DNA from: Pleodorina starrii
Lineage: Eukaryota > Chlorophyta > Chlorophyceae > Chlamydomonadales > Volvocaceae
Direction: 5' to 3'
Assembly (NCBI GenBank): GCA_030267565.1
Contig: BRXU01000018.1
Location: forward strand, 1,240,001-1,304,000
DNA: 64,000 nucleotides
The notes beneath the pieces are model-generated. The model worked only from the letters and a program-made list of their open reading frames with translations. It was not told where the DNA came from and did not search any database. The position numbers were made by a program, and so were the translations under genes. Shown one piece after another: positions 1-12,385 of the stretch. Each line of letters starts with the position of its first letter. Positions within the stretch are counted from its first letter, which is position 1.

Positions 1-2212
1 AGGCGCAAATATTAATAATGAAAGTCCCATTGCATCGCTCATACGTCACACTTCTGACTCCTAATAAAGGATCCGCCTCTAGGTTGCTGCCTCAGACTAG
101 AAATGATTACTTGCTTGCCCCTCCTGGCCCCTAAGGCACGTTCGTAAAAACCTCACCGCGGTATAATCAATTCTGCCCCATTGAAACACTTACCTTGATT
201 GCCCGGCGGATTGTATGTCTTACAACTTTGAACTTGCTTGGAACCCGCCGGCGCTCCGTGCGGGGTCTGATGTATGGATGGTACATTGGAGCTTGTATTA
301 TGTATTACTTTCATCAGCTGCGTGCGTACGCAGGAGGCAGGTGCCGTGATGCCTCGCGATGCAACCAGGTAATTCAGACAGGTGGGCTCATCAGGGTTCA
401 CCACTCCTGCGGGTCCAGAAGTGAACCACTTTCTGTGTCACAACTCCAATTAGTGAACAGTTCACTCAGTGCGTGCATATCGGTATGTCTTGGGTAAACG
501 GACTGATGCCAGTAATCACCCAATTGCTTCTGATTGCGTCGTCGCCCCCGGACCTTTCTGCTCTGTTCTCAGGTCAAAAGCGCTTTAACGGCACATAAGA
601 TTTATCAGGACTGTTCCAATGTGCCGGACAGTTTGCTCTGCCTCTGCATGTACACGCGCTGTTCCTGCATGATCCTTTCCCATGCTCGCCGCACGGCCTC
701 TAAACGTTTGTGAGCTTGTATGTTTGCGAGATACCAAAATAATGCTTATTAAATAAGAAATAATATTTGTGTTTAAATAAGTTTGCGAGAGCTGATCATC
801 AGGAGCTTGAGTATGGTAGTAGTAGTCTTACTAAGCCGTTGTTTCTTCTCGCGCAGCTGAGTGGTCCCGATAACTTCAACAATAACTTTTAGGTCATTTA
901 AGAGGAAAGGCTGACCCCAAGTACTTGTGGCGAGCCATGTTTGAGGCGGCGTACGGCGAGCCAACGGACTCCTCGAACAGCCTCGAAGGTCCGTGGCCTT
1001 TACATGAACAGTTGAGCAGACATGGAGAGCACCTATCAGCTTATAATCATTAATATCGATTCCTTTTCCGAAGGCTCGATCGAGCTTCGGTGGGTCGGGT
1101 GTTTGTATTGTATGGATTAGATAGACCAGATGATGGCAGTAACGAGTTAGCGAAGCAAATAAGCAAAGAGCAATTTAAGTTGAGTATTGGAGCGATAAAT
1201 ATAAGCGTGCGACCAACTATCGGTGATCTCTTTTGTGATTCCTCATTATTCGCAAGCTACGTACGCAAGGTTGTGAGCGCCCGATACCGGTAATGGTGAA
1301 TTCTTCATTAATGTTAATTTGCCCCGATTTCAAAAAATAGAGGCCATGCGGAAGTTGCTGTGGTCCTCAGGACGAGGACCTAGGGTCTCTGACTCAGTAC
1401 AATGAGGGAAATGTGACGGCGTGCTTGCGAACCTCGGAATGCTCGCCCCACTCGCATCTATTTCGCGTGACGTGAAACTGAGCCCTGAATCGGACCCGCA
1501 CGCACAAAATTATATGCACGCTACACGCTTACAGGACGCAGTACGAGGTGGGGCGGTGGACAAATGGCCGACCAACACCACGGCACTAATGCCCTGATTT
1601 CCGCACATAGGATGGTCAACCACCACCAGTGACTCCCGACCGAGGGCGTTCGCCTCGCAGGGTGTAATAGGAGTCGCTCGCCTGTACGTTCCATTCGCAA
1701 GTAACAACAACGCGCACCAACGGCGGCCGGCATGCGCCTCCATTTCTTACCGGTACAACAATTCGGGCCGCATCAAGAAGACAAGGGTAATCGGTTGCGA
1801 CGACGGCAGCTACAGCAAGAGGGCCTCCCATGCACGTGAAGACCTGGGCTCCCGGCGTTTCCGGTGTAACCTGGGCAGGCGTGCGAGCATTCGTGTCCCT
1901 TGCCTGAGAGCAACACCAGGTCCTGTGAAGTATACACAAGACGGTCCGGGAACGCCATTATGGTTATCTCACACAGACGACAAAACACACCAGTTAGCGC
2001 GGAAACGGAAGCCCTGCCAACCATCAAAGCAAAAGCGGCCATCTGCTGCGAAACAACTGCGCCTTACCGCCCAGGCGTCAACTAAAGGGTTCAGCAACGA
2101 TCACGGCCAATCACGTGGAGCTGTCGGGGGTAGAGGTTGACGTTCATTCAGCCACCGACATTTACGATATCAGCCCAAAAATCCGGACGCAACCCTACGG
2201 TGAAAACCCAGC
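1..2212. other. Intergenic, no gene recognised
   Basis: No reading frame here has a recognisable motif or convincing splice signals. The first 1.3 kb is visibly richer in A/T than the rest of the window, with a run of TAAATAA-type sequence around 740-785. The remainder is ordinary GC-rich sequence with only short overlapping frames on both strands. Confidence 0.5.
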
Positions 2213-2277
2213 GAGCCCATGCACCCTATCGAGCCCATCGCCCTATGAGCCCATCGCCCTATGAGCCCATCGCCTCC
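2213..2277. repeat. Short tandem repeat, 16-18 bp unit, about 4 copies
   Basis: The unit GAGCCCATCGCCCTAT occurs twice exactly at 2231-2262. A longer variant precedes it at 2213 and a partial unit follows at 2263. It lies 26-90 bases beyond the stop codon of the coiled-coil gene, so it is probably in that gene's 3' untranslated region. Confidence 0.8.
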
Positions 2278-2302
2278 TTTTGCATCCCACTGCAACACCC
2301 CC

Positions 2303-5300
2303 TCACGCCTTGGGCGGGCGTCCACGCCGCTTCGGCGCCGCCGCCTCAACGATGCTCGCCACGTTAACCTCGCCGGCCGCCGGAGCCTGCACCGGCGCTG
2401 CGGGCGCCGGCACCAAGCTGTCGGCCTGTGGCTTCGCCCGCTTCACAGGCGCTGGCCTCGACGTGCTCTTCACGGTCCTGCCACGGGCAGACTTCACCGG
2501 CTCGCCTGCCACGACTCCCTGCTGGGACTCAGCTGCTGCGGCGGCCGGCGCAGCCGCCTCCTCGGCCGCGGCCTTCCTGACGGTCTGCCTGCGTGCGGTG
2601 CTCTTAGCTGTGGCATGGGCCCGCTTGGGCGCTGGGGCGTCGGCCTTGGGCATGGCGCTCCCGGCGCCCACGGGCATCAGGGGCTCCAGCTCTCCCTCCG
2701 CGGCGGCACTCGCCATCGTCTGCACCCGCGTGAGCGCGCGCGCCGACTCCACCAGCTGGCGGTCCTTCAGCATCAACTGCTGCCGCAGTTCCTCCACCTG
2801 CCAGCAGCAGTTTGCGTTAGTTGGTTACAGTATCCCCGCCGTACGCGTTCATGGACTTGCAGTACGGTACAGGCGAAGGCAAAGCAAGACGTGCCATGCG
2901 CGGCTTACATGGGCAAAAACGTTTAAGTATCGAGGAAAGATATTTCCTCGATGTTGGTGAACGACTTGCGGCAAAAATGCAGGCAGCCTGTAGCCATCCC
3001 CGCCCTAAATGGCTCCTGGCAGCCTAAGCTACGGTGGCAGAAATAAGGCCACCAGGCTCACCACAAGGCTGGTGCAAGGTAAAGGCGCCTGCCAGCGCGT
3101 GGAAACTACGTTTGGAGTTACAGCTGCGGCTGCAATGTTCAACGCCCTACCCGGCATCAGACCCACCTGCTCTTGGAAGCCTTGCATCACGGCCAGCTCA
3201 TTCTACAGGACATCACAGCAGGAGATGTGGAGGGATGCTCATTGTCAGCGATGAGTGCTTCGAAGGTGACCAAAGTAAAGTCCCGGCGCAACGATTGTGT
3301 CCGTCCCGGTGTCTACTTAATAAACGTACCTGCAAGTGCGCCACCTGCTCCTCCAGGCCGGATGACTTCTGCGCGTCCGTCTGTGCCTTGGCCAGGGCCG
3401 CCTGCGTGCCACGATCAGCCGATCAGCAATGTTTCGCACATCACCGGTAGGGGAGGCCGAAAATGGTGCACACCAAAACAAACAGCGCTGGCGAACGCAG
3501 CTTAGCGGCCGTCGCTTCTTCTGCTAGTAATCGACGACCTAGCATATAAGTCATGGGTTATATAAACGATGTCGCAGCGGAGGAAATGAAAAAGGATACC
3601 GTAGCGGAGGGACGTAGGGGACCGAGAACCCAGTACCAGACATATATAACACCTTACATCAATACCGGAAGAGCTGCAACCGCGTCGCCGCCGGACCAAC
3701 CCAAACGGGCATTCCCAACGGACACGCAGGACACTGACACGACGTTCCCAGCAGCTGCGGCAACCCCGGTCCTGACCAGCGACCAGCAGTTTGAAAAAGG
3801 TGTGAAAGCGAGTTGCGTGGTGAGAGCCTCACCTGGAGCATCTCAGCGTCGCGCCTGAGGTTGGCGTTCTCCTGCTGCATCTGCACCGCGCGCATGCTGC
3901 TCTCGGCCATCTGCGAGCAGTCACCGACCGCAACGATAACAGTCACCGCGGCAGGAACCAAGGACACAGCACAGTCGCACTCAAGACACCCCATGCGATA
4001 CGCGTCTTTCCTTTACATGCTGGGGCGCAGCCATAAATTCGTGGAGGCAGGGGGGCGGAAACCCGAGGATTGCTTGTCCAGCAAGGTGCTCTAGAGCACA
4101 CCCAAGCTACCATAGCGGTGAGCAAGCAAGGGCGCACACCCTTTCCTTGGAGCAACACCGCAACGTTCAATTAACCGATTTGAGGGTGGCGAGCCATGCC
4201 GCGGTATTAGTTGCCACAGCGCATCGCCCCGTGACTCGCTCGGCAGCAAGCTTCTCTTCTCTTCTCCGTTGTACCATGCTTCAGAAACGGACCCGCAACG
4301 GACTCGCGGGGGATGCCACTGATCAGTGCATCTCCATGATGCTGCACCCAGGATGCTACATACATCCTCCCTGTTTCCCACTGGGCTGCGTGTCCTGTCC
4401 ATGTGCGCACCTCCCGCCGGATGGCCTGCGCGTCTTGCTTCATCGTGGTGAGCGACATCTTGGAGCTGTCCGCCACGCGAACCAGCTCCGCCTCCCGGGT
4501 GGCGGCAGCCTGTGCCATCCGAGCCGCACATCCACACAAGCGAGCAGCGCGGGAGTGTTTTGAGGAAGACCTCTGGAACAGCACCATGGTAGAAATCCAG
4601 GTCTGGCTGCACAGGGCCGCCCCGCCCCGCCTGAATGATACCAGGCTCCAACCGCCGGCTCATCGGCATACGGCCGCAATGCTAAAATCGCCCAAATGCC
4701 CAGCCGCGCAGAGTCAAACGTTCCCATTGCAAAGGGCGAGCCGGCGCACGGCATTGCCGGTGCGCCGACTTGAACTGCATTACCCGCGGCAGGGCCTTTC
4801 ATGCGTCCCGCCCCGTTGCACGACCCGCCAACGCCAGTCCCATCGAAATCACCAAAGAGGAGGCTGATTCAATAACCAGCACCCGACGCACCTGCACCTT
4901 CTTGTCCAGGTCCTTGTTCACGGCCTCGTACTTTGAAATCATGGTGCTGAGCTCGGCGACTTTGGCGTCCGCAGCGGAAGTGGCAGCACGGGCCTGGTCC
5001 AGCTCCCTCTGGAGGGAGGCGACCTCGCTCGCGGCGCGCTCGGCCTCCTGCAGTTGATGTGCAGGGACGTGTCGACAAACGCAGCACAGCTCAGTATTGA
5101 TACACAGCCGTGCACAGAGTCATGGTGGGAAGTGCAACGGAGCATGAACCAAACTAATTCATCCGTGGCAAACGCAGTGTACCTGCTTGTAGTGCTGGGC
5201 CTTCTCGCGCTGCTTGTCAGCCTTGCTCTCCAGGTCCCGGAGCTGCCCCTGCCTGTCCACCAGCTCGCGGGCGGTGGCATCCTGGCTGTTCTTCAGGCTC

Positions 5301-8300
5301 TTGGCCGTGGCTTCCAGCTTCGAGTGGGCCTCCTGTGACGGCACGATGCATGTACAGCGAGGAATTGTCGAGGGCAAAAAGGTATCTTTGTTATAGGCTG
5401 CAGCTAAAGCTTTGTGCCTCCATAGATGGTCCGGAGAGCATCCCTGCCATATGCCTCCTCAAAGTTAGCCGATGCATGCAGAATGGGGTTTGCCACCTGC
5501 ATGTCTGTCAAAGGCAAGGCATATGCGCTCTCCGCCATAAAGCAAATAATGGCAGGCCAAAGGAGTCCCCGATCTTGCTCACTGGCACACAGAAGTAACC
5601 TGCACGCTTGAAGTTGCAGTACTTTGGCTCGCGGCCACCTACCTGCAGTTCGTCCAGCTGGCCGCGAAGCTCGTGCCGGGCGCTCCGTTCGGTCTCCAGC
5701 TCAGCCTGAAGTACGCAGGTTCCGTGCAGGCTAAGCGCAGCGCGCAGGGGTGTATTTACGGGTGGCCTTGTGGGCAGCTGAATGCAAGACACATGCTAAA
5801 GCATACGTCCTGGTTCAATTGCGTGCCAAGCCCTGCAACCCGCATTGCAACCCCTCGTGCCCTGTGTGCCGTGTGCGTGGCGTGTGGCCACCGAGTAGAG
5901 CACTAAAATCTTTTAAAGCTGTAGCGTCATCCGTGCAAATGCGATGCATAGCAAATCGTTTTCCAGTGCTCCAGCCGCCCACCTCGTTCCTCTCCAAGTG
6001 CTCGGTCAGTCGGTCCATCTGTTGCTCTAGGTCCCGGACGCGGGCAGCAGCGGCGGCGAGCTCGACGGCAGTGGCGCTGCGCGCAGCCTGGCAAAACGCA
6101 CAGCGGATGGGTTACGCACAAGACACCCAACGTGAGTGCACAGGGTACGAAGGGCGGTGAAGGACGGACGGCATCAACCTCGTTGTCTGTAGCAGCAGGT
6201 ACCGGTAATGCCGCACGAGCATGTAGTACATGATCCGAGGCGTCCACACCTCCACGACACCCTACCGACCGACCGACCGCCCCACCTGCGCCTCAACGGT
6301 GCGCGCCGCCTCGTCCTCCAGCTGACCCTGAAGTTCCGCCACCTGCTGGCCGAGCTCCGCTGCCCGCAGCTCCGCGGCAGCGGTGGCCTCCTCGGACGCC
6401 GCCAGCTGCTGTGCGCCCTGCGCCGCCCTGTCCTGCAGCGCCGTCACCTGCGCCTGCAGCGCCTTGCTGGTGGCGGCCTCCGCATGCAGCTCGGCCTGGG
6501 GAGGCAGCGGGGGAGCGACGGGAGCCGAAAGCATTTGAAGGAGCCTGGCAGCATTGTGGGAGCGGAGTGGCGTGTACACGAGGCGGCCCTGGTTGGCCGC
6601 CACCGGCCCGCAAGGCCAAACCGCGTAACGCTGACAAGCAACGTGCATGAGTGAATCGTGCATAAGCCTCAACGACACTGACATCTCAGTCAGCAGAACA
6701 GTTCCATTGATAGGAATGGTGGAATTGCATCGCAGGAGCAGCACAAGGAACTGATTCGGCGAGCCAAATTTTGGGGCTGTCGGACAAATTCATGCCATGT
6801 CGTTTCGCCACGTCAGCACGCACGGGCCCGGGCACTGTAGTCCATTTTGCGGTCAGCCAGCAAGAGCGCGGGTCTCGTCTCGCGCCTGACTGATAAACCC
6901 TCCCAACCGCTTGACGAACTAAACACCGTTTGGAGGTTTACCTTGTAGGCGTGCAGGTGCTCGGTGGTGCGGCTGAGCTCCTCTTCCAGACCCAAGGCGC
7001 GCTCTAGGAGGGCCGAGGCGTCCTGGGCAGCGGTGTCATTGGCCACCTGCGTGGCGCGAGTGGCACAAGGAAACCACCACGGCACACGACTGTGACAAGA
7101 TGCGAGAAGACGCAGCAACACGTGCAAGAAATCTGCGCGTAAAATGCAAAAATGTCGGCGAGGCAGCGCGAGATCGCGGTTCCTCCCAAGGCCAATGTCC
7201 TGGCGCCCAAAAGCACAAGCACCAAGTAAGGGCGGTCCCTCCAGACGTGCCTGCAGCTCCGTGACACGGCGCCGCTCCGCGGCGAGCTCATCCGCGATGC
7301 GCTGCTTCTCCGTCGCCAGCGCCGCCGTCTGCGCCTCAAGGTCCGCCACGCGGCTGCTGGCGGCCGCTAGCTGCGACTGCGCGGTGCCCAGCTGGCCCCG
7401 CAGCTCGTCCACGTGTGCATGAGCGGTGGCGGCCTCCTGCTGCAGCGAGGCCAGCTGCTCAGTGTAGCTCGCGATCTCGGCCTGTTGGGTCGCGATCCCG
7501 GCCATTCACGGGGCGAAGGGCGCAGAGGACCGGGTGTTCGTTAGGAAAAGGAGTCCAGGAGGCGACAGGACGCACACTCACTTGGACTTCTCGTTAGCAC
7601 GCACTGGGAGTCCTGTCCATACAAAGTTAAGCTCCTTTGGCGCGCGCATCAGCTTGCCTTACCTCCAGCCGCGTCACCCGAGCACGAGTTTTGGCGAGCT
7701 CCGTACGAGCGCGGATGCCCGCCTCCTCGGCAGTGGCCTGCGCCTTGACGGCATCTGCCACACGCGTCCGTGCATCCGTCTGCGCCTTCTCCGCCTCGGC
7801 CTTCTCGCGCGCTAGGGCCGCCGACAGCTGCTGGGCGCGCGCCGTCGCGGCAGCGGCGCGCTCGGCCGTCTCTGCCTGGACCGCCGCCGCAGCAGTCAAC
7901 TGCAAGAAACAACCGGAAAACGCACGTGTTTTGGAAGCTGCTGTGACACGGCACGTTCACCCGAGTGATGAGGATAACCGTTCTGTAATGACAACTCTCA
8001 TGCCGCAAATGCAGCCTGCCCACAGGACCGGCAGCTGGCATCATGCCGTACCGAGCCCTACCTCGCTGCGAGCCTCCCGCAGCTTGCCCTCTGCGGCCTG
8101 CAGCTGCACGGCGGTGGCAGTGGCGCGCGTGTCAGCCGCCCTTGCCTCCTGCTGCGAGCGCGATACCTCCGCTTGAAGGCGGCTCAGCTCCTCGCCCTGC
8201 CGTGAACGCACACAAAAAAACCCATCGGGGCATGAATGAAGGAAACGGGGATCCATGTTGCGAAGTTAGAAACAGGTGTTACGGGGACGAGGCGGGACGA

Positions 8301-10020
8301 CACGGGATAGCTGAAGCACAAAGACTTGTTTGGGAAGGCCGATGGGGATTGCGCGTCCAGGCTGCGCAGCTGACAAACTCCATTTCGCAGGGTTCCAAGA
8401 CGCACGGCCGCGACAGGCGGCAAGGCACTCGCAACCTGTTCCGACCCAAATGCTCTCTGCGCTGAGGCCGCGGGCTGCGCGGTAAGGCAAACCTGCATCA
8501 ACCCACGCAGGACGCACCAGAGCTGCAATCTCCTTCCGTGACTTGTTCGCCGCCGCCCGCACGGCTTCCTTCTCTGAAGCAAGTTTCTCATTCAGTGCCG
8601 CCACCTCACTCGCCAGCTGGTTGCGCTGCGCCTCTGCGGCAGCCGCTGCTGACTGCACCTGCGACGTCGTCTCCCTCTGCGCAGCAGCACGGCACGGAAC
8701 AGGCAGGGCGACAATGGAAAGGTGCCCCCGTGTTTCACTAATGTTTACCGTTTACGGTGCGCCGTTGCGAACCTGCTCGTTGAGCTTGAAACCCAGGAAG
8801 GCGGCCAGGCTCCCCACCGCAACTGTCAGGAAAGTTGCAAACGAGCTGCCCAATGAGGATGTCCCCTGGTTCTTCGCCACAAGCGGGATAGACTGGACTC
8901 CCTCAGCTGCAATGTTTGCAAGCGCGCGTTCAGTAGAAACCTGCATGTGGCGAAAGGTGCGGGGGAGCACACTGTAGCGAAGATGCCGCAGGAGAGAAAC
9001 GACCAGAGCTTCCAAGCTCGGATATGCACGGCAGCCGTACGGTGCTTGATCAATTCGAAATCTTACTACGCCATAGAACCCTTTGTTCTCGCACTCTGCC
9101 CACACGTTTGGAGCTACAAGGGTTATGCTTACGGCTCCTCCCGTCCGCCCTGCCCTCCGAGTGCTACCCGCGTCACCTCGGCCCGCTGCCTTTCTCCTTC
9201 GAGCACTAATAGAGCGCGACTATCGGGCCGCCAGGATACACTACTAAAGCGTTGCAATGGCACGGCCTTGAGCGAAACCCAGCTCTTGAAGTGTGCTAGT
9301 CGTTGGGAGGGCGGGTGGCGATCCTGGACGGCCCCGCGCATACGATACCTACGCCGCGAGCAACCAAGTCGGTAACGCAGGTTGGGCCTGCCGTTTCTAC
9401 CCGGTGTCCTGGGCGGTCCGCTGTTGTTATCGCGAACGGAGGGTGACTTTGGTTGCGGTCATGCGGTCGTGTGGTCGTGCTTTTAGCTGCTTATCGCAAC
9501 ACGTGACCAGGCCTGGGTGGAGACCACGCTGCTTGGCATTTCTAAGGGCAGCTCCGCGCTTCTGAACAAAGGAAAGCTCAGCAATCCAGCGCAAGCAACA
9601 ACCAAAGGCGATCCCAAAGCTGCCGTTAAGCCTGTCGCATATCTCCTTTCGGCGAGGCTAGGGACACCACCTTTTCCGTGCGAAATTCGAAATTTGGACC
9701 CCCCTCACACGAGATCGACGACTTCTCAACATCTTTTTAGGGAAGATAGCTTGGCATGGTGACCGGCCTTTACACGATTTACGCTGGCAAGCAATCACGG
9801 GAGGCTGACTCGCGAGGTGAGCACTTACCTCCTGCGCCTCGACCACATCTGCGCTGGTTTTACGAGGAAGTCCCAGGAACAGCGTTGCAAAGCCGCCAAG
9901 CAGACCCACACGACGGCTGACGGGTACTGGTGTTTGGGGACGAAGAGACGCGGTACATTTCACAACACCGCGCTTCTTGCTGCATACTTGCGCACCCGGT
10001 CGTAAGGATTTCTGCAACAT
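2303..10020 (-). CDS. Chloroplast-targeted long coiled-coil protein, MFP1-like (16 exons)
   Basis: I join 16 exons into about 884 residues: 9829-10020, 8773-8940, 8518-8676, 8062-8196, 7663-7899, 7251-7481, 6942-7046, 6286-6495, 5983-6087, 5643-5705, 5183-5332, 4892-5047, 4411-4509, 3833-3910, 3330-3401 and 2303-2797. Every exon is a whole number of codons with GT or GC donors and AG acceptors. Exon 1 starts at the first ATG and looks like a transit peptide (basic, KCTA near residue 21) followed by SRRVGLLGGFATLFLG. Exon 2 holds a membrane segment at about residues 97-117. Exons 3-15 are heptad-rich Ala/Glu/Gln/Arg coiled coil. The last exon is Ala/Pro/Lys-rich and ends in an AT-hook-like KRRGRPPKA. 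Transit peptide, thylakoid anchor, long coiled coil and basic DNA-binding tail are the known order in plant MFP1, a nucleoid-associated thylakoid protein. That identity is inferred from architecture; another plastid coiled-coil protein is possible. Confidence 0.7.
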
Positions 10021-11837
10021 TACTCTCCAATGCCGTCACTGGCCGTAAGAGATTTAGTGAGTAACAGGGCGGATGAGTAGAGTATCGCCGCCAGGCGAAC
10101 TAAAAGAAAAGTGAATTCCTCCAACGTTCAAACTTGCAGAATGAAAGTCGATGTCTATTTCCGTGGCGAAGGCTTGTCGTCTGGGGAAATTGTACACCAG
10201 GACGCAATTCCCAGCACTATGCCTATTTCTGTAGGCCTGAAACCAAGTCCTACGGGTTCTGCGCGTTTCTATTGAAACGCATTCATTGGGTAGCGTCGCA
10301 AAAGCGTAGTTTTCGGATCCCGCTCCGAAACTTGGTCTCCAAGCGGGCGTAGGGCCCTCGGACGCCCCGCGGGCGCGAGTGGTGTTGAGGTGTCGGCCGG
10401 GATGAGTCCTTAAGCCTTTGCATTACTCTTTTCTAAAACGAGGCCGTCGTGTCCTGGCGGCCAGGTCGCAGTTCTCAGGGGAGGGTTTTGGCGTGTCGCG
10501 GCTCACCGTGTGGACACGGTATGTCGCAATTTCGCAGGGTCCTTTCGCCGCTTCAGCACGCCATCAAGACCATCGCTCGTGGGCAGCTGGCCAGGGGCAG
10601 CTACCGTGGCGTGAGCGGGGTTGCGGCCTGGCTGAACGGGCTGGCGGGTGCAGAGACAGCCTTGCTTTCGTGTTCGGCGTCACACCCACTCACATAACTG
10701 GGCCTACGCCAAGAAGCCCCAGTGCTGTCACCGTGCTGCCGAGCTCCGAATTTTCGCTCGTACACGCCTGCGGCGCGCACAGCAGCAATGTCCGTTCCCG
10801 CAGGGGCCCCGGACCACAGTCCATCCAGCACCGGCCGTGATGCCCTTCCCGACACATTGGCAGAGGACGTGGGCACGGACATGCTGGTTGCCGGCAAGCA
10901 AGCAACAGCACGTTTGCCGCGTTGCTGGACACTGACGCACGGGCGCAAATTTATTGCCTCCTACATCACCTCCGCCGCCGCCGCCGCCGAGCACGTGTCC
11001 CAGATTACGGTGCGCAGGTTGACGAGCGACGCATCGGACAGGGCGGTGGTCAGCTTTCTTTACCGGAGTTTAGCGCATTCGGTGGCATCGCGCTCAGAGC
11101 GGCTGCACTTCACGCAGCAATCAATCAGCTTGTCGGGGTGCAGGCAACGATGGCGGAGCTCGATGCCATTCTTAGTGGCAACACACTCTGACAGCGATGC
11201 CAGATGACGTGACCGGCGCGCTGGATGAGTTCAATACGTGTTCAATGTAAGCAAGCCAGCGAGCCGCGCGGCGATAGCGACGTTCGAAGGGGGACGTAGG
11301 CAGCGGCAGCCATTACGGACCCAGTGCCCGCCCTCCCCTCCCTCCCTTCCCTTTCTTGGCCGGCCTTTGGGCTTTTCCCTCCCTCCCCTCCCTTCCCTCG
11401 GCCTTTTTCCGGCCGCCGGCCTTCCCTTCCCTCCCTCCCTCCCCTCCATTGCCGGCCGGCGGGCCTGGGTGGGCGTGTGGTATGCCGCACTGATGCAGGG
11501 AAATGAGTGCCGGCCATCCCGCTGGAATTCGCTGTGGAGGGAGCAGTCCAACAGTACCACCGGTGTCCTACCAGTGGTTCGGCCCCGACGGCAGCAAGCT
11601 TGTGACATCGGCCTGGAAGAAGTACGGCGTTGACAGCCCGACCACTCCGCAGTAACGAAGCAAGCTGGCGGTCTCCATATCCCCACCCGTCGTTGACACA
11701 ACCAGTACAACTACCCGTCCACCGAGCCATGGGCGTCGGTGGCATGGAAACCGTGCTTTGCGGCCGCAACGGCGGCCATGACGTTGCGCGCGGGTTCCGG
11801 CGCGCGGCTGCCTTGCCCATTGGCATTCTCGCGTGAC
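10021..11837. other. Intergenic with polypyrimidine tract, no gene recognised
   Basis: This stretch lies upstream of the coiled-coil gene and presumably includes its promoter; I see no clear TATA box. About 11325-11455 is a C/T-rich tract (CCCTCC and CCTTCC runs broken by GGCCGGCC). Open frames of 60-220 codons across it change strand and frame freely and carry no motif, so I do not call them genes. Confidence 0.45.
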
Positions 11838-12340
11838 GAGTTGGACGAATGGAGGCAGAGGCTACAGTGGCCGCAAACGGGAGATCAGCGTAGCGCGGAT
11901 CCAACTTCACTTCCTCAATTGGGGCGTCCAGGGCGTAGCGCTCATCCAGTTGCAGCTGATGTCAGTCCTGTTGGTGCGCCTGTTCGTGGGGGCTTAAGGG
12001 CCCGTCACCAATGAGGGAGTCTGGTGGGAGGGTGTTGGTGGCCCCGGCATTGGGCCGTAAGCCAGAAACCCAACTCCGTCTTAGGCATTTGGGCGCCCCT
12101 GCTACGCACACAAAGGCAGACGCACGCCGCCCCATACAACATCAAATACCCGAAGCTGCAGCAGCCGGCCGCTTCGGGTTACCTAGGGGCTTTCAATCAA
12201 ACAAAAACACACGGGCTAATAAACGATCAGTCGGTCACCAATACCCGCACGGCGCTGGTGAATAAAGCTAGGATCAACATCGAACCAATCAATCGCGCGC
12301 TTGAAAGCCCATCGCTGGGGTGATAACAACGAGCTTGTGC
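11838..12340 (+). repeat. Dispersed repeat X, copy 1
   Basis: It aligns by eye with 15778-16735 in the same orientation. Shared blocks include GACGAATGGAGGCAG or its variant at the start, GGCATTGGGCCGTAAGCCAG near the middle, and AACAACGAGCTTGTG at the end. The two copies flank the kinase-like gene. Copy 1 lacks about 450 bp that are present inside copy 2. No coding content is evident. Confidence 0.7.
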
Positions 12341-12385
12341 CAAATCGGACGCTCCTGCGAGTTGGTCACGTGTGATACGGAGATC

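Noticed and set aside
1090..1293. 67-codon frame with a plausible-looking peptide
   Set aside because: It starts at GTG rather than ATG, is short, and has no splice or motif support.
2261..2960. Two overlapping plus-strand frames of more than 220 codons
   Set aside because: They lie opposite the last exon of the coiled-coil gene and owe their length to GC-rich codons; Ala/Arg-rich with no motif.
11242..11910. 222-codon minus-strand frame
   Set aside because: It runs through the polypyrimidine tract, and its Gly/Arg/Glu-rich middle is just that tract translated. No start context, splice or motif supports it.
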